This document shows positions 18,303 through 26,312 of a stretch of 64,000 nt of DNA, piece by piece (positions within the stretch are counted from its first letter, which is position 1; each line of letters begins with the position of its first letter). The notes below the pieces were generated by a model. It worked only from the letters and a program-made list of their open reading frames with translations, was not told where the DNA came from and did not search any database. The stretch comes from Enterococcus hulanensis. Its GTDB lineage: Bacteria; Bacillota; Bacilli; Lactobacillales; Enterococcaceae. The translations under genes and the position numbers were made by a program. The stretch covers positions 1-64,000 of the forward strand of contig NZ_BJED01000021.1 of NCBI RefSeq assembly GCF_005405485.1, given 5' to 3'.

Positions 18303-18731
18303 ATGAAAAAAACAAAAGAGCTGCTTATTGCCATATTAGGTTTGATATTAGTACTCATAGGATTTTACTTAATAAAAGCGATTGATGATCCACAAAACAT
18401 CATGAGAACACTGCCCTACCTTTGCATCGGTCTAGGATGCGGGTTATTTGGAAATGGTTTTGGTGAATATGTCAGTAAAAAATCGATTGAAAACAATCCT
18501 AAATTAGTTAAACAAATTGAAATTGACACAAAAGATGAACGAAACGTCATGATTGGAAATATGGCTAAAGCAAAAGGATTTGATATGATGCTGTATGTGT
18601 ACTCCGCTTTACTGCTGACTTTTGCACTGATGGAAGTTTCTTTTAACGTCCTAATTCCTTTAGTCGTAGCTTACTTATTTATCGTCGGATACTCTATTTA
18701 TCATCGTTCAAAAATTGAGAAGGCACTCTAA
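18303..18731 (+). CDS. hypothetical membrane protein paired with an XRE regulator
   Basis: A 142-residue protein with four hydrophobic helices in two pairs (about 7-25, 37-54, 96-112 and 117-133). The loop between the pairs, about 55-95, is hydrophilic and contains IEIDTKDERNVMIGNMAKAKG, a pattern I recall from small membrane proteins next to XRE repressors (DUF2178-like, unverified). GAGGAGGA precedes ATG. Its function is unknown; it may sense or respond to membrane conditions. Confidence 0.65.
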   Translation: MKKTKELLIAILGLILVLIGFYLIKAIDDPQNIMRTLPYLCIGLGCGLFGNGFGEYVSKKSIENNPKLVKQIEIDTKDERNVMIGNMAKAKGFDMMLYVYSALLLTFALMEVSFNVLIPLVVAYLFIVGYSIYHRSKIEKAL

Positions 18732-18741
18732 ATTATCTTTG

Positions 18742-18773
18742 AAAAAAGAGCAGATCACTCTGCTCCTTTTTTT
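18742..18773 (+). terminator. terminator of the XRE pair
   Basis: AAAAAAGAGCAG/CTGCTCCTTTTTT stem with a 6-nt loop. Confidence 0.85.
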
Positions 18774-18796
18774 ATTCAATTTTTTTATAATCAAAA

Positions 18797-18819
18797 AAGA
18801 CGATCACATTGACCGTCTT
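18797..18819 (-). terminator. terminator of the aquaporin gene
   Basis: AAGACGATC/GACCGTCTT (one wobble pair) with a 5-nt loop and TTTTTT on the minus strand. Confidence 0.75.
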
Positions 18820-18829
18820 CGTTTAAAAA

Positions 18830-19489
18830 TTATTTTTCTTCGCTGCCCATAAATTTAGCAACAAAAGCTGCAATAATCGCACCCACTGTTGGTGCTAATA
18901 AGTAAACCCAGTAGTGAGATAATGCACTGCCGCCAGCAAAGAGCGCTGGTCCTAAGCTGCGGGCTGCATTTAATGAACCGCCTGTTAAGTTTAATGCTAC
19001 GATAATCAAGAACGCCAACGAAATACCGATCGCTAGCGGAGCCATTTGCGCGTTACCAAATTTTTCACTGGTTACCATCAAAATGATGAATACGAATAAG
19101 AAAGTGATCAGTGTTTCGACACCAAATGCTTGAGCAGCACTGATTTTAGGGAAATCTGTTTGACCAAAGCCGTCGCTAGGTAATTTTAGCGCATGAACAT
19201 AAATGTATATAATTGCTGAAGCTGCAATTGACCCTAGCGCTTGGGCGATAATATAAAAAATCCCATCTTTCACTGCTAACCGTTTGTTAATCATCATGGC
19301 AATAGAGACACCAGGATTGAAGTTGCCGCCAGAAATACCTCCTACCGCATAAGCCATGATCGTGATCGCTAAACCAAATGCTAAACCTATTGTTAACGTA
19401 CCACCTTTAGCAACAACTACTGTACCAGTTCCTAAAAAAACAAGCATAAAGGTACCTAGAAATTCTGCCAAATATTTTTTCATTTTCAT
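18830..19489 (-). CDS. MIP-family channel (aquaporin Z-like) with altered NPA motifs
   Basis: A 219-residue channel with six helices and two half-helices, the normal length of AqpZ-type water channels. AEFLGTFMLVFLGTGT starts helix 1. The first signature reads SGGNFNPGVS near 58 (NPG for NPA) and the second GGSLNAARSLGPAL near 174 (NAA for NPA). The selectivity-filter Arg after the second motif is kept. The short loop between the second motif and the C-terminus is more like a water channel than GlpF. AGGATG precedes the ATG weakly. It is monocistronic, with its own promoter and terminator. Confidence 0.85.
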   Translation of the reverse strand: MKMKKYLAEFLGTFMLVFLGTGTVVVAKGGTLTIGLAFGLAITIMAYAVGGISGGNFNPGVSIAMMINKRLAVKDGIFYIIAQALGSIAASAIIYIYVHALKLPSDGFGQTDFPKISAAQAFGVETLITFLFVFIILMVTSEKFGNAQMAPLAIGISLAFLIIVALNLTGGSLNAARSLGPALFAGGSALSHYWVYLLAPTVGAIIAAFVAKFMGSEEK

Positions 19490-19520
19490 TGCACATCCTT
19501 TACAAAATAATTGAGTTTCC

Positions 19521-19549
19521 AGTTTAGTTAAATCTTTATTTTTTGTAAA
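19521..19549 (-). promoter_or_regulatory. aquaporin gene promoter
   Basis: On the minus strand TTTACA (19544-19549), a 17-bp spacer and TAAACT (19521-19526). CTTTACAAAA occurs in inverted orientation at about 19499, forming a dyad around the start region. Confidence 0.55.
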
Positions 19550-19676
19550 GCAATACGCAATTGCTCTTATTTTCTTCTCTTTTTTATTAATTGATAGAAA
19601 TATTTTCCCAAATAAAGAATGTTATCATAAAAATAAATTCTATTTTCATTTCATTACACTAAATAGTCAAAAGAAA

Positions 19677-19702
19677 AAATCCCTCAGTATTTTGAGGGAT
19701 TT
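19677..19702 (-). terminator. terminator of ohr
   Basis: AAATCCCTCA/TGAGGGATTT with a short loop, then T residues on the minus strand. Confidence 0.85.
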
Positions 19703-19707
19703 ATAGG

Positions 19708-20109
19708 CTATACCAATTCAACTTCAACATCAATGTTTCCGCGAGTAGCTTTTGAATATGGGCAGAACTCATGAGCTTCTTCTACGATTTTTTGCGCTTC
19801 TTCTTTTTCTACACCTGGTAAAGAGGTTTCTAGGATCACTCCGATTTGATAGCCGCCATCTTCAAGCTGATACAAAGACACACGCGCTTTAACTTCCGCA
19901 TCAGATTCTAAATTATGCTCTTTTAGCATATGATGTACCGCCCCATTAAAACATGATGCATAGCCTGCCGCAAATAATTGTTCAGGATTCGTTCCTTCCG
20001 CATGAATTGAAGGTGGTTCGATTTTCATTTTCATACTTCCATTCGGTGCTTGCACATCACCAGTTCGCCCACCGTGGTTGATCATAGCTGTCTCATACAT
20101 TTTCTTCAA
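19708..20109 (-). CDS. ohr: organic hydroperoxide reductase (Ohr/OsmC family)
   Basis: A 133-residue thiol peroxidase that reduces organic hydroperoxides. The two redox cysteines are visible in AAGYASCFNGA near 52 and HEFCPYSKATRGN near 115, with the supporting Arg of the N-terminal GGRTGDV. NPEQLFAAGY is the usual helix start. The start is probably TTG at 20107-20109, 10 nt after AAGGA; the internal ATG three codons later lacks a well-placed ribosome site. Monocistronic; no OhrR gene is adjacent. Confidence 0.92.
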   Translation of the reverse strand: MKKMYETAMINHGGRTGDVQAPNGSMKMKIEPPSIHAEGTNPEQLFAAGYASCFNGAVHHMLKEHNLESDAEVKARVSLYQLEDGGYQIGVILETSLPGVEKEEAQKIVEEAHEFCPYSKATRGNIDVEVELV

Positions 20110-20241
20110 ATTAAATCAGTCCTTTTCTTCTTCTTGATTAATAGTCTACGCGTTATCAATTAAGTATACAAAGATATTGCTCACGAATAAAAGCTAGCGT
20201 TCAGACAAAATCATTTTATCGTATGACTTTTAGCAACTTTG

Positions 20242-20278
20242 TGCAAACGATTACAAATGATTGTTTTTTTGCTATAAT
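20242..20278 (+). promoter_or_regulatory. lipoprotein gene promoter with overlapping cre site
   Basis: ATTACA (20250-20255), 17 bp and TATAAT (20273-20278). TGCAAACGATTACA (20242-20255) matches the relaxed cre pattern TGNAANCGNNNNCA fully and covers the -35, so CcpA repression is likely. Confidence 0.55.
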
Positions 20279-20301
20279 CTATTACGAAGGGGGGATTGTC
20301 T

Positions 20302-20925
20302 TTGAAAAAAATTTTTATGCTATGTTTAGTTGCATCTTTCTTATTAGCTGGATGTAATCAAGAATCGTCAAACGATTCACCAGACACATCAACAAGTAAA
20401 TCAATCACCACAGAAAGTTCAGCAAATCCCAGCCAAAATTCGTCAAGTGCTCCTCAGACATCATCTTCGTCTGATGTTTCAACCAATCATTCTTCTACTG
20501 AGACAACAGCTTCGACTGCGCAACAAACAGCTGATACCGTATCAAGTAATGAATTTGGCGGTTATGCAACTTTCTATTTCAACGGTATGAATGTACCCGA
20601 CTCGATAAATATTAATACAAATACTAATCAAATTACCTTTAATGCTGATACTCACAGTGAAGCTATTTATACTCTCACGATGCAAAATCTGCCTGCCAAA
20701 ACCATTCGTGTCTTTTCAGCTAACACGAATGAGATCCGAATGGTTAAAGTAAGTACTACACTCACTGTTGGCGAACAAATTTCTGGTGCCATAAATTCAA
20801 ATAATCAATCTGGAGATTTATACCTGTTCCACAATAAACAAGGTGGCCTGTCTTTAGCAACACCGAATTACGCTGGAAATGTTCCTGAGGATCAAACCGA
20901 TGTCATGATTGAAGTTTTGCAATAA
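20302..20925 (+). CDS. lipoprotein with Ser/Thr-rich linker, function unknown
   Basis: About 207 residues. The signal peptide ends in a lipobox, FLLAGC, with the lipidated Cys near residue 19. Residues about 20-80 are a Ser/Thr/Gln-rich linker typical of wall-spanning tethers. The C-terminal domain (about 85-207) is beta-rich: GGYATFYFNGMNVPDS, YTLTMQNLPAKTIRVF and GDLYLFHNK. I do not recognise the family. The start is TTG at 20302-20304, 6 nt after AAGGGGGGA; another TTG two codons earlier is too close to the ribosome site. It has its own promoter and terminator, with a cre site over the -35. Confidence 0.75.
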   Translation: MKKIFMLCLVASFLLAGCNQESSNDSPDTSTSKSITTESSANPSQNSSSAPQTSSSSDVSTNHSSTETTASTAQQTADTVSSNEFGGYATFYFNGMNVPDSININTNTNQITFNADTHSEAIYTLTMQNLPAKTIRVFSANTNEIRMVKVSTTLTVGEQISGAINSNNQSGDLYLFHNKQGGLSLATPNYAGNVPEDQTDVMIEVLQ

Positions 20926-20941
20926 AAAAAATATGTATTAT

Positions 20942-20970
20942 CCGAGCAAGATTTAGTTGCTCGGTTTTTT
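20942..20970 (+). terminator. terminator of the lipoprotein gene
   Basis: CCGAGCAA/TTGCTCGG with a 7-nt loop and a T7 tract. Confidence 0.85.
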
Positions 20971-20993
20971 TCGTTTAAAAGCTACACAAAAAA

Positions 20994-21019
20994 ACAGAGA
21001 TCTGAAAACAGATCTCTGT
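20994..21019 (-). terminator. terminator of rplJ-rplL
   Basis: A perfect 11-bp stem ACAGAGATCTG/CAGATCTCTGT with a 4-nt loop, then TTTTTTT on the minus strand. Confidence 0.9.
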
Positions 21020-21037
21020 TGGAATAATCAAAAGTGA

Positions 21038-21406
21038 TTATTTTAATGTTACAGATGCGCCAACTTCTTCTAAAGCAGCTTTAAGTGCTTCAGCATCTTC
21101 TTTAGATACATCTTCTTTAACTGGTGCAGGAGCGCCATCAACTACAGCTTTAGCTTCTTTCAAGCCTAAGCCAGTTGCTTCACGAACTGCTTTGATAACT
21201 TTAACTTTTTGGTCGCCGACAGCTGTTAATTCAACTGTAAATTCAGTTTGTTCTTCAGCAGCAGGACCTGCAACAGCGCCAGCAGCAGCTACAGGAGCAG
21301 CAGCAGTTACGCCAAATTCGTCTTCGATAGCTTTAACTAAGTCGTTTAATTCTAAGATTGTTGCGCCTTTAAGCTCTTCAACAATGTTTTCAATGTTCAA
21401 TGCCAT
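21038..21406 (-). CDS. rplL: 50S ribosomal protein L7/L12
   Basis: A 122-residue acidic stalk protein. The N-terminal dimerisation helices ([20 protein letters not shown]) are followed by an Ala-rich hinge ([14 protein letters not shown]) and the C-terminal domain that recruits translation GTPases ([20 protein letters not shown]). It is the last gene of rplJ-rplL, 56 nt after rplJ. Confidence 0.98.
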   Translation of the reverse strand: MALNIENIVEELKGATILELNDLVKAIEDEFGVTAAAPVAAAGAVAGPAAEEQTEFTVELTAVGDQKVKVIKAVREATGLGLKEAKAVVDGAPAPVKEDVSKEDAEALKAALEEVGASVTLK

Positions 21407-21462
21407 TTTAAATTTCCTCCGTTTAGGTAAGTTTTTTTTATTTTTTATATTTTATGCAGCGA

Positions 21463-21963
21463 TTAAGCTACTTCTTCTTCTTTTTCTGCGACTGCTTTCA
21501 CAGCGTAAGCCACGTTGCGGACTGGCGCTTGAAGAACAGATAATAGCATAGAAAGAAGTCCATCGCGGTTCGGTAGTTTTGCAAGAGCAGTAATTTCTTC
21601 GATAGAAGCTACTTTTCCTTCAATGATACCGCCTTTGATTTCTAGTTTTTCAGCTTTACTAGCGAATTCATCGATAATTTTAGCTGGGGCAACTACGTCC
21701 TCATTACTAAATGCAACAGCAGTAGGTCCTGAGAATACTTCTTCTAATCCGTTCAAACCAGCTTTTTCAGCTGCACGAACTAAGATAGAGTTTTTGATAA
21801 CTTTCATTTCAACGTTGGCGTCGCGTAATTGTTTACGTAATTCAGTCACTTGTTCTACAGTTAAACCACGGTAATCGACGATAACAGCTGAAGCTGCGGC
21901 GTTGAATTTTTCAGTGACTTCATCAACGATAGCGGCTTTTTTAGCGATTGCTACTTCACTCAT
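21463..21963 (-). CDS. rplJ: 50S ribosomal protein L10
   Basis: A 166-residue stalk base protein that binds 23S rRNA and L7/L12 dimers. It starts [16 protein letters not shown], after AGGAGGTG; the frame is open further upstream but that region is the L10 leader [20 protein letters not shown] and the Ala-rich C-terminal L12-binding helix are seen. As in other bacteria the L10-L12 complex should bind the leader and limit its own synthesis. Confidence 0.98.
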   Translation of the reverse strand: MSEVAIAKKAAIVDEVTEKFNAAASAVIVDYRGLTVEQVTELRKQLRDANVEMKVIKNSILVRAAEKAGLNGLEEVFSGPTAVAFSNEDVVAPAKIIDEFASKAEKLEIKGGIIEGKVASIEEITALAKLPNRDGLLSMLLSVLQAPVRNVAYAVKAVAEKEEEVA

Positions 21964-22139
21964 TATATATTTCACCTCCTGATTTTGATGGGGAGAGTTT
22001 CTTGTGATGGACACAAAAAAACTCCATGCCACCGTAGACATAGAGGGACTATTGAATGTTCTCAATAAACGTCCTCGGTAGGAAATTAAGACTCGCGTCA
22101 CCTACTGTCTTCGGTACAGTTAATAAATTAACCTCGACT
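21964..22139 (-). promoter_or_regulatory. L10 leader (ribosomal protein autoregulatory RNA)
   Basis: The minus strand between the promoter and rplJ contains CCGAAGACAGTAGGTG and TTAATTTCCTACCGAGG, the conserved kink-turn region of the L10 leader. It then forms further hairpins, including one followed by GGAGTTTTTTTGTG that may act as an attenuator, before the rplJ ribosome site. Confidence 0.85.
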
Positions 22140-22169
22140 AACTTACCATAGATAAGCTAGCCGAGTCAA
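22140..22169 (-). promoter_or_regulatory. rplJ-rplL promoter
   Basis: On the minus strand TTGACT (22164-22169), an 18-bp spacer and TAAGTT (22140-22145), immediately upstream of the L10 leader. Confidence 0.6.
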
Positions 22170-22187
22170 GTGCTTTTCTAAAATTAA

Positions 22188-22877
22188 TTAGATAGCAGAT
22201 TGTTCAACATGGATACCAGGTCCAAATGTTGTAGTCATTGAAATGTTTTTGATGTATTGACCTTTAGCAGTTGCAGGTTTTGCTTTTACTAAAGTTTCAT
22301 TGATAGTGTTGAAGTTTTCAACCAATTTAGCATCGTCGAATGATACTTTACCGATTGGAACATGCACGTTACCAGCTTTGTCAACACGGTAAGTTACTTT
22401 ACCAGCTTTAACTTCTTCAATAGCTTTAGTAACATCCATAGTTACAGTACCAGTTTTAGGGTTAGGCATTAAACCTTTTGGTCCAAGCACACGACCTAAT
22501 TTACCTACTGTAGCCATCATGTCAGGTGTCGCTACAACAACGTCAAAGTCGAACCATCCACCTTGAATTTTTGCAACCATGTCGTCATCGCCAACGAAAT
22601 CAGCGCCAGCAGCTTCTGCTTCTTTTGCTTTTTCGCCTTTAGCGAATACTAAAACAGTTTGAGTTTTACCAGTTCCGTTTGGAAGCACAACTGCTCCACG
22701 AATTTGTTGGTCTGCTTTTTTAGGGTCTACGTTCAATTTGTAAGCAACTTCAACCGTTGCGTCAAACTTCGCGAAGTTAATTTCTTTTGCTAGTGCTACT
22801 GCTTCCGCAACTGGGTAAGCTTTAGTAGTATCAACTTTTTTTAATGCATCTTGCATTTTTTTGCTCTTTTTAGCCAT
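22188..22877 (-). CDS. rplA: 50S ribosomal protein L1
   Basis: A 229-residue L1 stalk protein that binds 23S rRNA and its own m[36 protein letters not shown] near 129 (the universal L1 motif) and the C-terminal TTTFGPGI are visible. It lies downstream of rplK on the same strand, 112 bp away, with GGAGG before ATG. A leader motif shared with rplK lies just upstream. Confidence 0.98.
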   Translation of the reverse strand: MAKKSKKMQDALKKVDTTKAYPVAEAVALAKEINFAKFDATVEVAYKLNVDPKKADQQIRGAVVLPNGTGKTQTVLVFAKGEKAKEAEAAGADFVGDDDMVAKIQGGWFDFDVVVATPDMMATVGKLGRVLGPKGLMPNPKTGTVTMDVTKAIEEVKAGKVTYRVDKAGNVHVPIGKVSFDDAKLVENFNTINETLVKAKPATAKGQYIKNISMTTTFGPGIHVEQSAI

Positions 22878-22890
22878 TTTGTTTCCTCCT

Positions 22891-22920
22891 TGATGTGGTT
22901 ATAACGGTAGAACCTCCCAC
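22891..22920 (-). promoter_or_regulatory. candidate L1-binding leader motif before rplA
   Basis: On the minus strand GTGGGAGG starts and AACCACATCA ends a 30-nt element whose GTGG and CCAC ends can pair, directly before the rplA ribosome site. The same ends frame an element before rplK (23435-23471). L1 binding is inferred from its known autoregulation. Confidence 0.5.
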
Positions 22921-22989
22921 GTGTTCCGTATCTTTAGATAGGGAGCCAACTGAGAAGCTACTTTCTTGGGTTCATCGATAATAATAAAA

Positions 22990-23412
22990 TTATTCGACAG
23001 TGATACCCATGCTTCGTGCAGTTCCTTCAACCATGCGCATTGCTGACTCAACGTTAGCAGCGTTTAGGTCTTGCATTTTCAACTCAGCGATTTCTTTTAC
23101 TTGATCGCTAGTAACTTTAGCTACTTTGTTTTTGTTTGGTTCGCCTGAACCTTTTTCAACACCGGCAGCTTTTTTCAATAATACTGCAGCTGGTGGTGTT
23201 TTTGTGATGAATGTAAATGAACGGTCTTCATATACAGAGATCACAACTGGAATAATCAAACCTGCTTGATCAGCAGTACGGGCATTAAATTCTTTTGTGA
23301 AGCCCATGATGTTGATACCCGCTTGACCTAGCGCAGGACCTACTGGCGGAGCTGGTGTTGCTTTACCTGCAGGAATTTGCAATTTAACTAATTTTTCTAC
23401 TTTTTTTGCCAC
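22990..23412 (-). CDS. rplK: 50S ribosomal protein L11
   Basis: A 140-residue protein of the GTPase-associated centre. [20 protein letters not shown] near 10-30 and [14 protein letters not shown] near 82 are hallmark segments. The start is GTG at 23410-23412 after AAGGAGG. It is first in an rplK-rplA transcript with a strong promoter; nusG and secE, often directly upstream, lie 6.9 kb away here. Confidence 0.98.
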   Translation of the reverse strand: MAKKVEKLVKLQIPAGKATPAPPVGPALGQAGINIMGFTKEFNARTADQAGLIIPVVISVYEDRSFTFITKTPPAAVLLKKAAGVEKGSGEPNKNKVAKVTSDQVKEIAELKMQDLNAANVESAMRMVEGTARSMGITVE

Positions 23413-23434
23413 GAGACATACCTCCTTGAGTCCG

Positions 23435-23471
23435 TGATGTGGTTAATGGAGATCAATATTTCTCCTCCCAC
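23435..23471 (-). promoter_or_regulatory. candidate L1-binding leader motif before rplK
   Basis: GTGGGAGGAG...CTCC...TTAACCACATCA on the minus strand: the outer GTGG/CCAC pairs enclose a GGAG/CTCC hairpin. It resembles the element before rplA in sequence ends and position. Confidence 0.5.
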
Positions 23472-23502
23472 TAAAACCGTGTGTACAAAGACACACTTTG
23501 GT

Positions 23503-23531
23503 ATCATAGCAGATTATTTAGCCTAATGCAA
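23503..23531 (-). promoter_or_regulatory. rplK-rplA promoter
   Basis: On the minus strand TTGCAT (23526-23531), a 17-bp spacer and TATGAT (23503-23508). A GTGTGT/ACACAC hairpin lies in the early transcript. Confidence 0.8.
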
Positions 23532-23708
23532 GACAGTATTCTTAATGTTGAAATTTTTTGACAATAATAAAACGCTTCACAATCTCTTTAACTACTATGA
23601 GAATAACAAAATAAATTATTAATCTTACTATTTTCAGAAAGCGTATATGTTACACTATGGTCGACTTGATGAGGATTTTCATCGGATAAATTGGGGAGGT
23701 TTAAAATA

Positions 23709-24383
23709 ATGGAAGTATTAAAATATCGAAGTGTTTTTGACATTATTGGTCCGGTAATGGTGGGCCCAAGCAGTTCACACACAGCTGGTGCTGCACGAAT
23801 CGGAAAAGTTTGCCGCATGATCTTTGGGGAACGGCCTGATTCAGTAGAGTTTGATTTGTACGAATCATTTGCCAAAACATATCGCGGCCATGGAACGGAT
23901 ATTGCTTTAGTTGGCGGTATTTTAGGGATGGAACCAGATGATCCACGTTTATCCGATTCATTGAAAATTGCTCACGAACAAGGCATGGAAGTTCTCTTTG
24001 TGCCGAAAAAAGAGATCGCAGATCATCCAAACACTGTCACCTTACGCATGATCAAAGGCGACTTAGAAATGTCTATCACCGGCGTATCAATCGGCGGTGG
24101 AAATATCCAAATTACCGAGATGAATGGGTACAGCATTTCACTTGGTATGGGAAATCCAACATATATCATTATTAATAAAGACGTTCCTGGTCTGCTTTCG
24201 CGTGTTTCTACTATCTTTATGAAGCACGGTCTGAATATCGGCAAAGTAACCATGACTCGCAAAACCAGAGGTGAAAATGGGATCGTTCTTTTAGAAATCG
24301 ATGATACACCAGATGATCCAGAAGGTTTAAGGCAAGAAATCAAACGTGAAGATGATGTCTTGAGCGTTACGTATTTTAAATAG
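23709..24383 (+). CDS. sdaAB: L-serine dehydratase, iron-sulfur type, beta subunit
   Basis: A 224-residue subunit of the enzyme that deaminates L-serine to pyruvate and ammonia. IIGPVMVGPSSSHTAGAARIG near 12 is the family signature, and the C-terminal third is an ACT regulatory domain (GLLSRVSTIFMKHGLNIGKV). The start is the ATG at 23709, 9 nt after GGGGAGG; an earlier in-frame start lies on top of the ribosome site. It forms an operon with the alpha subunit 73 bp downstream. Confidence 0.93.
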   Translation: MEVLKYRSVFDIIGPVMVGPSSSHTAGAARIGKVCRMIFGERPDSVEFDLYESFAKTYRGHGTDIALVGGILGMEPDDPRLSDSLKIAHEQGMEVLFVPKKEIADHPNTVTLRMIKGDLEMSITGVSIGGGNIQITEMNGYSISLGMGNPTYIIINKDVPGLLSRVSTIFMKHGLNIGKVTMTRKTRGENGIVLLEIDDTPDDPEGLRQEIKREDDVLSVTYFK

Positions 24384-24456
24384 CTCACTAAAAGATAACC
24401 ATCATTTTATAAAAATGATTGCATTGATATGTATTATTTAATGAGGAGGAATTGTC

Positions 24457-25341
24457 ATGTTTTACTCGATCCAAGAGCTTGTGGAACAAGCAAAGGATTA
24501 TCCAACTGTCGGTGAATTGATGATTGCAACTGAAATGGAGTTGACTGACCGTACACGTGAAGAAATCATTGCGTTGATGGAACGCAATTTAGAAGTAATG
24601 GAAAGCTCAATCGAAGAAGGCATTCAAGGGGTAACTTCTGTAACAAAAATCACCGGCGGAGATGCCAAGCGCATGAATGATTATATCGAAAGCGGTAAAT
24701 TCATGAGCGGTGAAACGATTTTAAAAGCCGTTCGTAACGGGATCGCTGTTAATGAAGTCAACGCGAAAATGGGATTAGTCTGTGCTACTCCTACTGCTGG
24801 CAGTGCTGGTGTCTTACCAGGTGTCCTAATGGCAGCTCGCGAGAAATTAGAATTAAGCCATGAAGAACAAATCGACTTTCTGTTTACTGCTGGTGCTTTT
24901 GGTTTAGTTATGGCAAACAATGCTTCAATCTCTGGTGCAGAGGGCGGCTGCCAAGCCGAGGTTGGTTCTGCCAGTGCAATGTCAGCCGCAGCTTTAGTTT
25001 CCGCAAACGGCGGCACACCAGAAATGGCCGCAAATGCTTTAGCGATTACTTTAAAAAATGTTATGGGACTGATTTGTGACCCTGTTGCTGGTCTGGTGGA
25101 AGTTCCTTGTGTGAAGCGTAACGCGATGGGCGCGTCTCAAGCATTTATTTCTGCGGACATGGCCTTAGCTGGGATTCGCAGTGTTATCCCGCCTGATGAA
25201 GTCGTGGAAGCAATGTACAAAGTCGGCCGCGCAATGCCGCAAATCTTCAAAGAAACTGCTGAAGGCGGTGTAGCTACTACACCAACTGGATTACGGTTAC
25301 AACGCCAAGTCTTTGGCAAACCTGAAAAAGCAACTGTTTAA
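24457..25341 (+). CDS. sdaAA: L-serine dehydratase, iron-sulfur type, alpha subunit
   Basis: A 294-residue catalytic subunit. Cysteines that hold the 4Fe-4S cluster are visible in LVCATPTAGSAG near 108, GGCQAEVGSASAMSA near 168, ICDPVAGLVEVPCVKR near 209. Serine binding is associated with TPTAGSAGVLPG. AGGAGG lies before ATG. Together with SdaAB it feeds pyruvate, and this subunit order (AB then AA) is usual in Firmicutes. It ends at a bidirectional terminator. Confidence 0.93.
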   Translation: MFYSIQELVEQAKDYPTVGELMIATEMELTDRTREEIIALMERNLEVMESSIEEGIQGVTSVTKITGGDAKRMNDYIESGKFMSGETILKAVRNGIAVNEVNAKMGLVCATPTAGSAGVLPGVLMAAREKLELSHEEQIDFLFTAGAFGLVMANNASISGAEGGCQAEVGSASAMSAAALVSANGGTPEMAANALAITLKNVMGLICDPVAGLVEVPCVKRNAMGASQAFISADMALAGIRSVIPPDEVVEAMYKVGRAMPQIFKETAEGGVATTPTGLRLQRQVFGKPEKATV

Positions 25342-25348
25342 GCATGCT

Positions 25349-25381
25349 AAAAAGCAGCTGATTTTCGATCAGCTGCTTTTT
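25349..25381. terminator. bidirectional terminator between sdaAA and efaA
   Basis: A 13-bp perfect stem AAAAAGCAGCTGA/TCAGCTGCTTTTT with a 7-nt loop. Confidence 0.9.
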
Positions 25382-25382
25382 A

Positions 25383-26312
25383 CTATTTCATCAAGCCTTC
25401 GTGGATCTTATCAAGATTCCACTTCATCATTTTATAGTAACTATCCCCCGACTCGCCCTTTTTAGCTAACGAATCTGTATAAAGATCACTATAAATCGGT
25501 AAATCGACTTCTTTTGATAGACGTTCCATACTGCGTTTATCGACACTCGTTTCTACAAACAGCGAAGGAACCTTAGAATCTCGTACCTTCTCAACAATCT
25601 GCTTCATTTGATCCGGTGTTCCCTGACTTTCTGTATTGATCTCCCAGATATAAGCTGCCGTTAAATCATAAGCTTTAGAAAAATATTTAAAGGCTCCTTC
25701 ACTAGTAACCAACAATTTTTTTTCACTTGGAATATCCGCGAATTCTTCTTTTGCGGATTTATCCAACTCTTCCAGCTTTTTGATATAGGCTTCTGCATTT
25801 TTCTTGTACTCAGCCTGATTGTCTGGATCTTTTTTACTTAAAACTGATTGAATCTGCTTAACATATAGAATACCGTTAGAAATATCCAGCCAAGCATGAG
25901 GGTCCTCTTGCTTGCTATTGCTAGTCAAATGAATAGGTTCAACCTCTTTACTCACCGCAAAATAATCTTTGTCTTCTTTTTTATTTGCTGTCTCCATTAA
26001 TTTATTAAACCAGCCGTTCCCAGTTTCTAAATTCAAGCCATTATAGAAAACAACATCTGCTGCGCTAGCTTTCTTAGTATCTTCGGGCAACGGTTCATAT
26101 TCATGGGGATCCGTCCCAACTGGAACAATACTATGGACACTCACCTTATTTTTTCCGACTTCTTTGACCATATCTGCAATGATAGAGTTAGTCGCGACCA
26201 CCGCTAGTTTCTTTGAATCATTAGTAGTTGAACTCTCGTTGGTTTTTGTTCCACATCCAGCCAGAATTAATATACTAATAATTCCAGCAAAAATAATTTT
26301 TTTATGCTTCAT
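25383..26312 (-). CDS. efaA: manganese ABC transporter substrate-binding lipoprotein (EfaA-like)
   Basis: A 309-residue cluster A-I metal-binding lipoprotein. The signal ends ILILAGC, lipidated Cys near 20. Metal ligands expected for the PsaA/EfaA group are visible: His in [14 protein letters not shown] near 67, His in EDPHAWLD near 138, Glu in [12 protein letters not shown] near 205 and Asp in [11 protein letters not shown] near 280. The gene overlaps efaB by 11 nt and closes the efaCBA operon. Zinc transport (AdcA) is less likely because there is no His-rich loop and the operator is of the DtxR/MntR type. Confidence 0.87.
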   Translation of the reverse strand: MKHKKIIFAGIISILILAGCGTKTNESSTTNDSKKLAVVATNSIIADMVKEVGKNKVSVHSIVPVGTDPHEYEPLPEDTKKASAADVVFYNGLNLETGNGWFNKLMETANKKEDKDYFAVSKEVEPIHLTSNSKQEDPHAWLDISNGILYVKQIQSVLSKKDPDNQAEYKKNAEAYIKKLEELDKSAKEEFADIPSEKKLLVTSEGAFKYFSKAYDLTAAYIWEINTESQGTPDQMKQIVEKVRDSKVPSLFVETSVDKRSMERLSKEVDLPIYSDLYTDSLAKKGESGDSYYKMMKWNLDKIHEGLMK

